Positions 1 through 5,689 are shown, counted from the first letter of the stretch. The stretch: 9,802 bases of DNA from Desulfurococcales archaeon (GCA_015522345.1 WAML01000192.1:1-9802), one strand, 5' to 3'. Translations and numbers: made by a program. The notes: generated from the letters alone by a model not told the origin.

Positions 1-1
1 C

Positions 2-724
2 ATTAATATAATTAGTTGCTGGATTTCTCTTGAAGGAACAAAGACATATATTTCAGAAATCTTCTTTGAACCACTTGAAGAAAATAAACTGTATTTAAGC
101 AGAGAAATTAATGAAATTAATGTATTAAATGAGCCAAGAGGATTTTTAATAATTGTTGATTCTGATGGAACAGGTGTTCTAAGAGCCCCTGCATATAGGT
201 TTTCTAGCGATCCATATAGAGGCGTAGTAATAGCTATTTTGAATACTATGGCTCTAAAGCCTATTACTCAACCTGTTAAATTATCTATTAAGAGTAGAGA
301 TGATGTTGTTGAAGTTTCTATAAATATTAGAAAGAATGTTATGAGGGGAGAAATACATAGGTATATAATTGGTAGAGCACGCACTGCTAGACTAGAACTC
401 TATAGCAGTATAAGTCTATCTTCGGCATTAGGTAAATGTTCAAAAACTATTTATATAAAGAAGATCATGGCCGTTGCTAGAAGGTATAGAGAAGAATTTA
501 GAGAAGTGATAGCTCCTCCCGAACCCGTTGTCTTACTATTCCACGAAGAAGATTGCAGTATAAAAGATATAATGAAGTATCTACATATAACGCCTCCTAA
601 GGCATTGGGTTTCTTCTACGGCAACCACAAGATTAGGCTGGTACTGGAAATTCCTTCAGAGCCTTCCATGGTTGTAGAAAAACCATTTAAACCATATACC
701 AGTGCATTTATCAGCCAAGGCTGA
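2..724 (+). CDS. Hypothetical protein, 5' truncated by the window edge
   Basis: An open frame runs from the first bases of the window to a TGA at 722-724, giving at least 240 residues. The reading is open well upstream of the first TTG (239) and ATG (248), so the gene begins outside the window. I do not recognise the family. The visible part is soluble and mixed alpha/beta: a strand followed by a DSDGTG turn near residues 50-56, a basic segment (IGRARTARLE, near 119-128), a helix rich in Arg/Glu (ARRYREEFRE) and a proline-rich C-terminus (EIPSEPSMVV). No membrane segment, Cys cluster or nucleotide-binding motif is visible. Its last 14 bases overlap, in antisense, the D-box end of an sRNA candidate on the minus strand. 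The coding call is firm because of length and codon use; function is unknown. Confidence 0.8.
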   Translation: MNIISCWISLEGTKTYISEIFFEPLEENKLYLSREINEINVLNEPRGFLIIVDSDGTGVLRAPAYRFSSDPYRGVVIAILNTMALKPITQPVKLSIKSRDDVVEVSINIRKNVMRGEIHRYIIGRARTARLELYSSISLSSALGKCSKTIYIKKIMAVARRYREEFREVIAPPEPVVLLFHEEDCSIKDIMKYLHITPPKALGFFYGNHKIRLVLEIPSEPSMVVEKPFKPYTSAFISQG

Positions 725-763
725 TTATATCATCCTTGCCTCAAAACCGCCTGAGCTCATCAT
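711..763 (-). ncRNA. C/D-box sRNA candidate, dual guide for 16S rRNA 2'-O-methylation
   Basis: Read on the minus strand the boxes have canonical archaeal geometry: C box ATGATGA (763-757), 12-nt guide (756-745), D' TTGA (744-741), 5-nt spacer, C' GGATGA (735-730), 15-nt guide (729-715), D CTGA (714-711). The D guide can pair with GCAAGGCUGA of archaeal 16S rRNA (9 contiguous pairs; the fifth base before D faces the first G after CAA). The D' guide pairs with CCGCCUGGG just upstream in the same 16S segment (9 pairs, one G-U). Two guides hitting neighbouring sites is a hallmark of these RNAs. A TATA-like element at 788-798 (minus) would place the transcript start near 766, just before box C. 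The rRNA sequences are from memory. The 3' end overlaps the end of the upstream coding region in antisense. Confidence 0.72.
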
Positions 764-787
764 CTGAAATATATCTTTCTACTCCTT

Positions 788-798
788 GTAAATATATC
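788..798 (-). promoter_or_regulatory. TATA box for the minus-strand sRNA at 711-763
   Basis: Minus-strand GATATATTTAC is centred about 27 nt before position 766, which lies 3 nt upstream of the sRNA C box. This is the spacing expected of an archaeal TATA element driving a short leaderless RNA. Inferred from position and composition only. Confidence 0.4.
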
Positions 799-832
799 TG
801 ATACATACCTTGAAATATGATAGGGCACGTAC

Positions 833-843
833 TATATATAAAG
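833..843 (+). promoter_or_regulatory. TATA box candidate upstream of the GC-rich RNA element
   Basis: TATATATAAAG is a good archaeal TATA box and predicts a start near 860-865. A second TATA-like string lies at 866-872. Either could drive a transcript through the GC-rich element and the downstream sRNA, which has no convincing TATA box of its own. The surroundings are AT-rich, so chance occurrence is possible. Confidence 0.4.
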
Positions 844-868
844 GAAAAATATATCAACACCGCACTTA

Positions 869-885
869 TATAGAACTGTTCTATA
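869..885. repeat. Perfect inverted repeat, 7 bp arms, 3-nt centre
   Basis: TATAGAA-CTG-TTCTATA reads the same on both strands apart from the 3-nt centre. It lies between the TATA candidates and the GC-rich element, so it could be an operator for a dimeric regulator or a 5' hairpin of the RNA. Function is not established. Confidence 0.5.
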
Positions 886-948
886 GAGGAATCCCCCCGC
901 CCCCAGCTGACGCACCTGGAATAGGTGAAGGATGAAGCTGGGCTTCCC
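886..948 (+). ncRNA. GC-rich structured RNA element of unknown class
   Basis: This stretch is visibly GC-rich (including a C-run at 893-904 broken by one G) inside an AT-rich intergenic region, the classic sign of a structured RNA in an AT-rich hyperthermophile. It can fold as a nested hairpin: CCCAGCT (902-908) with AGCTGGG (936-942), and inside it CACCT (913-917) with AGGTG (923-927), loop GGAAT; GGAA/TTCC can close the outside. CTGA (907-910) and GGATGA (930-935) face each other across the internal loop, resembling a D'/C' kink-turn, but no matching outer C and D boxes are found. ATCCCCC (891-897) can also pair with GGGGGAT (999-1005) in the downstream sRNA. No tRNA, RNase P, SRP or H/ACA signature fits. 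Strand is assumed from the plus-strand TATA candidates. Confidence 0.4.
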
Positions 949-970
949 TTTATCAATTACCCTAATTAAT

Positions 971-1026
971 ATGATGACTCCTCCTCTCAAGAGACCGAGG
1001 GGGATGAAGTTCCTCACGGTAACTGA
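971..1026 (+). ncRNA. C/D-box sRNA candidate, guide for 23S rRNA
   Basis: Boxes read C ATGATGA (971-977), D' CCGA (995-998, one mismatch to CUGA), C' GGATGA (1002-1007), D CTGA (1023-1026), with the same 15-nt C'-to-D distance as the sRNA at 711-763. The D guide (1010-1021) can form 12 pairs (one G-U) with the near-universal 23S rRNA segment UACCGUGAGGGA; the fifth base before box D faces the second C of UACC, the predicted methylated residue. The 17-nt C-to-D' region is longer than usual and can form its own hairpin (CCTC 980-983 with GAGG 997-1000; TCT with AGA), so its guide role is uncertain and I could not assign a target. The gene may be co-transcribed with the GC-rich element just upstream. 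Confidence 0.65.
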
Positions 1027-1099
1027 TTATAGTATATAGTTATTATAACGCAAATTATATTAGTAGCTTACTTCATCACTATTTCACTAGAACTGGACT

Positions 1100-1561
1100 A
1101 TGAATGATCTAGCTGGTGATATTATATTGGAGAGTGATGTTGAATTAAATAAGATACTTAATGAACTCATTAGAAAGTATATGGCTAGAGAAAAAGTTAG
1201 TCTATGCTGTAAAACAATATATCCCGTCGGCAAAGAAGTTCGTAGTGAAGAAGAAATAGATGATCTAATAAACAAGTGTAAGATAGTATTCATAAACTTT
1301 TACTCACCTACATGCCCATATTGTGAACTATTCTATCCTGTATACATGAGCGTAGGAAATAAATACAAAGAGAAAGCAGCTTTTATAAGATTTAATGTTA
1401 TCTACTCACCTGAAGTAGCTTGGAGATATAATGTAATGGCTACACCAACTACTGTGGCAATAGTTAATGGAGAAATAGTTGCTCATATACCAGGCTATAT
1501 CCCAGAAAACGTATTTGATGAAATTGTTAAAAGAGTCTTAAAGAAAGCATCATGCATATAA
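1100..1561 (+). CDS. Thioredoxin-fold protein with CPYC active site
   Basis: The 153-residue product carries a thioredoxin fold at about residues 55-148: strand KIVFINFYSP, the redox motif C72-P-Y-C75, strand AAFIRFNV, the cis-proline motif ATPTT (Pro116) and the C-terminal strand pair VAIVNGEIV. It should be a cytosolic thiol-disulfide oxidoreductase; no signal peptide is seen. CPYC is the classic glutaredoxin dipeptide but also occurs in archaeal thioredoxin-like proteins, and archaea lack glutathione, so a thioredoxin or protein-disulfide role is likelier. The roughly 50-residue N-terminal extension is unusual for a minimal thioredoxin and has adjacent Cys36-Cys37; Cys60 and Cys152 are further extra cysteines. 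No clear ribosome site precedes the ATG, so a short or leaderless mRNA from the TATA-like string near 1055-1062 is plausible. It sits alone among sRNA genes. Confidence 0.9.
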   Translation: MNDLAGDIILESDVELNKILNELIRKYMAREKVSLCCKTIYPVGKEVRSEEEIDDLINKCKIVFINFYSPTCPYCELFYPVYMSVGNKYKEKAAFIRFNVIYSPEVAWRYNVMATPTTVAIVNGEIVAHIPGYIPENVFDEIVKRVLKKASCI

Positions 1562-1575
1562 TGTATTTAAGTAAA

Positions 1576-1629
1576 TCAGTGATCGGGAGGACTTCTTCAT
1601 TAATCTCGAGTGAGTAGGGGCTTCATCAT
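1576..1629 (-). ncRNA. C/D-box sRNA candidate (targets unassigned)
   Basis: On the minus strand: C box ATGATGA (1629-1623, in a GATGATGA context), a first guide of 12-13 nt, a degenerate D' within CTCGA (1610-1606), C' TGAAGA (1599-1594, one mismatch), a 14-nt guide (1593-1580) and D CTGA (1579-1576). The D guide would recognise UGAUCGGGAGGA; I could not place this on a conserved rRNA or tRNA segment from memory. A minus-strand TATA-like TAATATTAAAG (1665-1655) predicts a start near 1634, 5 nt before box C. The gene converges on the thioredoxin-fold gene, whose stop is only 15 bp away. The C, C' and D spacing is good; the weak D' lowers confidence. Confidence 0.5.
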
Positions 1630-1654
1630 CAATGAATATTAGTTGTCTCTCATC

Positions 1655-1665
1655 CTTTAATATTA
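1655..1665 (-). promoter_or_regulatory. TATA box candidate for the minus-strand sRNA at 1576-1629
   Basis: Minus-strand TAATATTAAAG lies about 26 nt before the expected sRNA start near 1634. Support is positional only. Confidence 0.35.
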
Positions 1666-1713
1666 TTACTATAGACAATTAATTTTATGTTGCCCCTACC
1701 TTCTTCAAGAGAA

Positions 1714-1724
1714 TTAAATATACC
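1714..1724 (+). promoter_or_regulatory. TATA box candidate for the plus-strand sRNA at 1746-1813
   Basis: TTAAATATACC is centred about 26 nt before 1744, just ahead of the sRNA C box. Support is positional only. Confidence 0.4.
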
Positions 1725-1745
1725 TCGTAAAATATTATTTAGAAT

Positions 1746-1813
1746 ATGATGATGAGGAATCCCGGGTTTAGAAGAAACCCTCTAGGGTTGATGAAATGGT
1801 CCCGCATAGCTGA
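1746..1813 (+). ncRNA. C/D-box sRNA candidate with internal hairpin
   Basis: Box C is ATGATGA (1746-1752, or the overlapping copy 1749-1755), C' is TGATGA (1789-1794, perfect), D is CTGA (1810-1813), and the C'-to-D guide is 15 nt (1795-1809), as in two of the other candidates here. The D guide would recognise CUAUGCGGGACC; I could not assign it to rRNA from memory. The segment between C and the expected D' is too long for a normal guide and holds a perfect 6-bp hairpin, GGGTTT (1764-1769) with AAACCC (1775-1780), loop AGAAG. D' is degenerate (CTCT or CTAG at 1780-1785). The RNA may therefore use only its D guide. It converges on the 3' end of the phosphoglycerate mutase gene 40 bp away. Confidence 0.55.
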
Positions 1814-1853
1814 ATATAATTATGTTGTAGTGCCATAGTATAGTGGTTTAGGT

Positions 1854-3128
1854 TTATTTCTTTATTAAATCTAGAACTTTAGGTAAAAGTTCCCATCCAT
1901 GCTCTATGATCCCTAGTCTGCCTTTACTACACTCTTTCTCAGTCAGTTTCTTTACTTCATCAGGTTCTATATTCGGCGACATTAGTGCTACAGGTACAGG
2001 GTCGTCGCTATGGGCTCTAATACTTGGTGGAGTAGCATGGTCTGCTGTAACTAGTATGGCTAAGTTCTCGGGCATCCATTGTAGTAGAGGCTGGACAAAG
2101 TACTGGTCTATTTCTTCTATTCTCTTCTTCTTCAACTCATAGTTGCCGTCATGACCTGGTTCATCAGGTCCTTTTAAATGTACATAGACTATATCATAGT
2201 CTCTTAACAACATAAGTGTATGCTCGAGTCTAACTCTATAATCTTTTGCTGGGTCTCCTGTAGGTGGTGGAACTTCTTTTACATAGGCTCCAAAAGCTCT
2301 TCCTATACCGAGTTCTACAGGCATTTCAGCTAGTAATGCAAACTTAGCATTATATTTAATAGATAGAGGAATTGCTTTTGGAACTCTATTTCCAGCGTCT
2401 CTTAAGAGTATAGCATTAGCTGGAAGCAACCCTTTTTCTCTACGAGCTTTATTAACTGGGTGTTTATCGAGTATATCAATAGCTTTATCAATAAATTCGT
2501 TAGCTAGTTCAGCAGTTATTCTTGCTTCTAAAGTATTTTCTAAGGGCTCTACCTTTCTAATATATGGCTCAATTTTTTCTACAGCAACACTTATGAGCCC
2601 TTCTCTCCTATAAGCAGGGTCGCTGTTTTCAACCATAGGCGATAGTTTATGGCTTTTACTACCTATAATAACAACTGCTCTATGGCCTATTGTAGCTTTT
2701 ACACGTACGTAGCCATCGTATTTATCGAGTTTTAGACCATCAACAGCATTAGCTAGTTCTTTAGCTTCTTCAGTTGATAAACTTCTGCCTACACGTCTAT
2801 CTATAATCTTCTTTGTCTCTGGCTCTACTGTTGCAAAATTAGCTCTAAAAGCTACCTCGTATTCTTCTACTAGGTCTAGTCCAGCACCTAGTGCTTCTAA
2901 AGGACCTCTACCAGTATAGTACTTCCAAGGCTCGTAGCCGAGTATAGATATTACTGCTGCATCACTTTCAGGAGCAACACCCTTCTCTATAGTATACATT
3001 AAGCCACAGATCCCTTTCTCAGCTATGTAGTCTAAACCAGGTTTTTCAGCAATTTCCAACGTAGTCCTTTCATCAGATAAACTATCGGCCATTCCATCGA
3101 GAACTAGATATAATAGTTTTACCTGCAT
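1854..3128 (-). CDS. apgM: 2,3-bisphosphoglycerate-independent phosphoglycerate mutase, archaeal type
   Basis: The 424-residue product belongs to the ApgM branch of the alkaline phosphatase superfamily and interconverts 3- and 2-phosphoglycerate in cytosolic glycolysis and gluconeogenesis. Visible landmarks are the N-terminal metal-site strand LYLVLDGMAD (Asp11), the nucleophile region PESDAAVISILGY (Ser55), YTGRGPLEALGAG, the His/Asp metal motif KGPDEPGHDG and a second one, VTADHATP, followed by AHSDDPVPV. Length matches the family (about 400-430). I chose the ATG at 3128 because a strong GGGGGAGG ribosome site lies directly upstream; a TTG at 3143 would add five residues but contains that ribosome site. 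The gene is divergent from the ferredoxin gene across a 133-bp AT-rich promoter region. Confidence 0.96.
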   Translation of the reverse strand: MQVKLLYLVLDGMADSLSDERTTLEIAEKPGLDYIAEKGICGLMYTIEKGVAPESDAAVISILGYEPWKYYTGRGPLEALGAGLDLVEEYEVAFRANFATVEPETKKIIDRRVGRSLSTEEAKELANAVDGLKLDKYDGYVRVKATIGHRAVVIIGSKSHKLSPMVENSDPAYRREGLISVAVEKIEPYIRKVEPLENTLEARITAELANEFIDKAIDILDKHPVNKARREKGLLPANAILLRDAGNRVPKAIPLSIKYNAKFALLAEMPVELGIGRAFGAYVKEVPPPTGDPAKDYRVRLEHTLMLLRDYDIVYVHLKGPDEPGHDGNYELKKKRIEEIDQYFVQPLLQWMPENLAILVTADHATPPSIRAHSDDPVPVALMSPNIEPDEVKKLTEKECSKGRLGIIEHGWELLPKVLDLIKK

Positions 3129-3215
3129 ACTCCTCCCCCTCAAGCTTTAAACGTGATATAATGTACTAGTCTATTAATTATTTTTTCATATTCGATACAA
3201 TTATAACATAGGTCA

Positions 3216-3225
3216 AATATATATA
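3216..3225 (+). promoter_or_regulatory. TATA box for the ferredoxin gene
   Basis: AATATATATA lies about 45 nt before the ferredoxin ATG and would start transcription near 3245, leaving a short leader that still includes the GGTGA ribosome site at 3251-3255. Inferred from composition and spacing. Confidence 0.5.
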
Positions 3226-3261
3226 GTTCTTTCATCGTTAATCTTTACATGGTGAACTATT

Positions 3262-3507
3262 ATGCCTAAGTACAGAGTCAGAATAGACCCCAGGGACAAC
3301 TGTATATCGGACATGGTATGTGTAAGTATATGTCCAGACGTATTCGAGATGAATCCCGACGATAATAAATCACAAATAGTTGAACAATACCGTGAAAACG
3401 GCAATATTGCTGTAGGTATTATACCAGAGGACTTAAAGGACTGTGCAGAACAAGCTGCTGCAGCTTGCCCTGTTCAAATAATACATGTAGAACCTATTGA
3501 AGGCTAA
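3262..3507 (+). CDS. Ferredoxin, Pyrococcus-type with Asp cluster ligand
   Basis: This 81-residue electron carrier has a single cluster motif C14-x2-D17-x2-C20-x3-C24-P and the remote C61-x7-C69-P. This is the arrangement of Pyrococcus furiosus ferredoxin, where an Asp replaces the second Cys ligand: C14, D17, C20 and C69 would hold one [4Fe-4S] cluster (readily interconverted with [3Fe-4S]), and C24 and C61 would form the structural disulfide. VCVSICPDVFEM and AAAACPVQIIHVE are typical. There is no second complete cluster motif, so it is not a 2[4Fe-4S] or zinc-containing ferredoxin. It probably serves as electron acceptor for ferredoxin-linked oxidoreductases in the cytosol. The ATG is set by GGTGA 6 nt upstream. 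It is transcribed alone, divergent from apgM. Confidence 0.95.
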   Translation: MPKYRVRIDPRDNCISDMVCVSICPDVFEMNPDDNKSQIVEQYRENGNIAVGIIPEDLKDCAEQAAAACPVQIIHVEPIEG

Positions 3508-3537
3508 GTAAGAGAATAGAGTTCTAGTGTAAATAAC

Positions 3538-3553
3538 GATCTTTCTTTTTCCC
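3538..3553 (+). terminator. Pyrimidine-rich terminator after the ferredoxin gene
   Basis: A T/C-rich run (gatctttctttttccc) begins 31 bp after the ferredoxin stop, with no strong hairpin. Archaeal RNA polymerase can stop at such U-tracts. It abuts the 3' end of the convergent membrane protein gene. Confidence 0.4.
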
Positions 3554-3554
3554 A

Positions 3555-4370
3555 CTACTCATAATCACTAATATACGGTATATGATATCGTTTAAACAAG
3601 TTCTTGTATATAGACATTATTAATTGTTCTGTAGCTTCTCTAGTTGATGAAAGTATTAGTAATTTATTAACTAATGAGAACATTATTAATATAACCATTA
3701 ATAGTAGATCCATGAATGCAAGAAATAATACAAAAGCAGTTACTTGAAGAACAACTATTATTGATACAGTTAAATAGTCTATGACAGATAGTTTTTTGTA
3801 TATTACATAATGTATATAGGCATTCAGTAAACCGAATACAGTCCAAAGAGTAAATAGAGGAATAAATAATGCATTATATGGATAAACATACAATATATTT
3901 TCAAGAACAAGTTTCATGTAATTCTCTATAGAGTACCCATAGACTAATGAAGTATTTCTTAAAGAACCTGTAATAACCATGTATAAAGCTAAGAATGCAT
4001 GATATACGACGAGAGCTATGTAGATCCATCTATAGGCTTTAGGAGATCTAGCTCGAACTCTATATAAGTCATAGAGTATATCTGATAAAGCTCTAGTGTA
4101 CACTGGTGTAGAGAACAATATATCAATTACTAGATACAATGCTATAGTAGTATTTACGAGAACCAGAAACATTTGAACAGATACGTATGGAGAAAAGGAT
4201 AGCTCAAGTAATAAAGTGACGCCTAGAAGGAACCAGAGTATGGTACTAAATTTCTTCGATTCAATAATCGATCTTGAATATACAAGTGTTTTCTCTAATA
4301 TAGACGTATATTTTTCAAAATCTTCGATAGTACCGTAGGAAAGCTTTATTTTCTTACTACGTTTCTCCAT
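3555..4370 (-). CDS. Multi-pass membrane protein of unknown function
   Basis: From the ATG at 4370 the product has 271 residues. A charged N-terminal region (MEKRSKKIKL, with a likely amphipathic helix to about residue 40) is followed by about six hydrophobic segments near residues 42-58, 65-87, 115-135, 165-190, 197-218 and 220-241, and a short C-terminal tail. A basic loop (YRVRARSPKAYR, about 103-114) probably faces the cytoplasm. I see no transporter, peptidase or glycosyltransferase motif and do not recognise the family. The frame stays open to a TTG at 4415, which would add 15 residues with two Cys; neither start has a clear ribosome site, so the start is uncertain. It converges on the ferredoxin gene and is divergent from thiI, sharing a short promoter region with a perfect palindrome. 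Confidence 0.8.
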   Translation of the reverse strand: MEKRSKKIKLSYGTIEDFEKYTSILEKTLVYSRSIIESKKFSTILWFLLGVTLLLELSFSPYVSVQMFLVLVNTTIALYLVIDILFSTPVYTRALSDILYDLYRVRARSPKAYRWIYIALVVYHAFLALYMVITGSLRNTSLVYGYSIENYMKLVLENILYVYPYNALFIPLFTLWTVFGLLNAYIHYVIYKKLSVIDYLTVSIIVVLQVTAFVLFLAFMDLLLMVILIMFSLVNKLLILSSTREATEQLIMSIYKNLFKRYHIPYISDYE

Positions 4371-4416
4371 AGACAACCCAGTATCACAAAATCTTCTGCA
4401 TTCCCCATGCTTCAAA

Positions 4417-4430
4417 TAATACTAGTATTA
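4417..4430. promoter_or_regulatory. Perfect 14-bp palindrome in a divergent promoter region
   Basis: TAATACTAGTATTA is identical on both strands and lies between the membrane protein gene and thiI, next to TATA-like strings usable in either direction (TTAAATA for thiI, TTTAAAGG on the minus strand). It could be an operator for a dimeric regulator of one or both genes. AT-rich palindromes of this size can arise by chance. Confidence 0.4.
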
Positions 4431-4492
4431 AATACCTTTAAACCTATCTTTCCAAGAAGAGTCATAGTAGAAACTATAGAGAGTAGACAGCT

Positions 4493-5668
4493 ATGGAATA
4501 TAATTCAATAGTAGTAAAACTCGGCGAGTTCATGGTTAGGAGAACTTGGTATAGGAACTACATGGTTAATAGATTAATTACTTCTATAAAGAAAGTCTTA
4601 AAAAAACATAACATCGCATATAATAGAGTATTTTATTCAAGTGAAAGAATAGTTGTCTACATAAATAATAGAGTTACTGAAGTTTCTTCTATATTATCTA
4701 AAGTATTTGGTATTTCAGCTATTATGCCAGCTTTAATAATTGAAGAAAAACCTTCTATTGAATCTATTAATAAAGTTATAGAAAAAGTCATAATTCCTGA
4801 AATACTTAGAGAAAAACCTTCATCATATGTTGTGAGAGCCTATAGTGGTGTAGACCAATTAAGTTCTAAAGCAGTTGAGAAATACATAGGCCGTATAGTC
4901 TCTTTAAGAACAAACTCTATAGTTAACTTAGTTAATCCTGAAAGAACTTTCTACATAGATCTAAGACCAGAGTTTATTGCTGTATCAGATAGAGAATATG
5001 AGGGTGTAGGTGGACTACCCTATGGAGTTGAAGGTTGCCTGGTCTCGCTTGTTTCTGGAGGAGTAGATTCTGCTGTAGCTACATGGTATGCCATGAAGAG
5101 AGGCGTTGAAGTAATACCGGTTTTTATAAACTTATATCCTTTCTGGAGCGAAGAAGCTATTGAGAGAGCCTACGAAGGACTAGATCTGTTATGGAAGTGG
5201 ATTCCATGGGATTACATGAAGGCCTATATAGTGAGTGGAGCAGAAGAAATCATAGCTAAAGCATCAGTACCTTCTAGGCTAAGATGTATATTTTGTAAAA
5301 CAATAATGCATTTAATAGGATCCCTTATCGCTGAAAAAGAGGGTTGTAAAGGAATAGTTACTGGAGAAGCCATAGGACAAGTCGCCAGTCAAACCCTCGA
5401 TAACTTAGCAACAACAATGTCTCTATCTCCTAAACCAGTATTTACACCTGTGGGATTCCTAGATAAGATTGAAATAATAAAGATCGCGCATAAACTAGGC
5501 TTTGAACGATTAAATAGAGAAGTTGGTTCATGCAAACTAAAGCCTCTCCACCCTAAAACACGTGTATCAGATAAAGATATACATATATTGAAGAAAATAG
5601 TTTCAGAAATATTAAATGATATTACTAGAGTTATAGAAAAGAGTAGCATAGTAGAGTACAAGGCTTAA
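4493..5668 (+). CDS. thiI: tRNA 4-thiouridine synthase ThiI, archaeal form without rhodanese domain
   Basis: ThiI adenylates U8 of tRNA and replaces its oxygen with sulfur; in many organisms it also supplies sulfur for thiamine thiazole. The 391-residue product has an N-terminal ferredoxin-like/THUMP region (about 1-165, opening IVVKLGEFMVRR where ThiI proteins have xVRxGEIxLK) and a PP-loop ATPase domain with SGGVDS at 188-193. Further family marks are CIFC (Cys265, Cys268), GEAIGQVASQT (291-301) and GSCKLKPLHP (Cys347, in the place of E. coli Cys344). It ends before any rhodanese domain. That is normal for archaeal ThiI, where the CxxC pair is thought to work with sulfide or another donor. 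No obvious ribosome site precedes the ATG, but the N-terminal match supports it. Single-gene unit. Confidence 0.94.
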   Translation: MEYNSIVVKLGEFMVRRTWYRNYMVNRLITSIKKVLKKHNIAYNRVFYSSERIVVYINNRVTEVSSILSKVFGISAIMPALIIEEKPSIESINKVIEKVIIPEILREKPSSYVVRAYSGVDQLSSKAVEKYIGRIVSLRTNSIVNLVNPERTFYIDLRPEFIAVSDREYEGVGGLPYGVEGCLVSLVSGGVDSAVATWYAMKRGVEVIPVFINLYPFWSEEAIERAYEGLDLLWKWIPWDYMKAYIVSGAEEIIAKASVPSRLRCIFCKTIMHLIGSLIAEKEGCKGIVTGEAIGQVASQTLDNLATTMSLSPKPVFTPVGFLDKIEIIKIAHKLGFERLNREVGSCKLKPLHPKTRVSDKDIHILKKIVSEILNDITRVIEKSSIVEYKA

Positions 5669-5689
5669 GTAAACACGTGATTATACATA

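Noticed and set aside
902..960. H/ACA guide RNA
   Set aside because: The hairpin has a pocket-like internal loop, but the upper stem is too short and no ACA/ANA box follows the lower stem.
741..1017. Two overlapping short minus-strand frames (71 and 61 codons)
   Set aside because: They cross the sRNA boxes and the GC-rich element, lack ribosome sites, and translate to low-plausibility proteins; RNA genes explain the region better.
886..1030. RNase P RNA, SRP RNA or tRNA
   Set aside because: The GAGGAA near 886 recalls RNase P conserved region I, but the other conserved regions, the length and any T-loop or acceptor signatures are missing.
3129..3143. TTG at 3143 as the apgM start
   Set aside because: The strong GGGGGAGG ribosome site lies between it and the ATG at 3128, so it must be upstream of the true start.
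3640..3660. TGATGA box inside the membrane protein gene region
   Set aside because: No partner D, D' or C' boxes at suitable distances; it is part of coding sequence.
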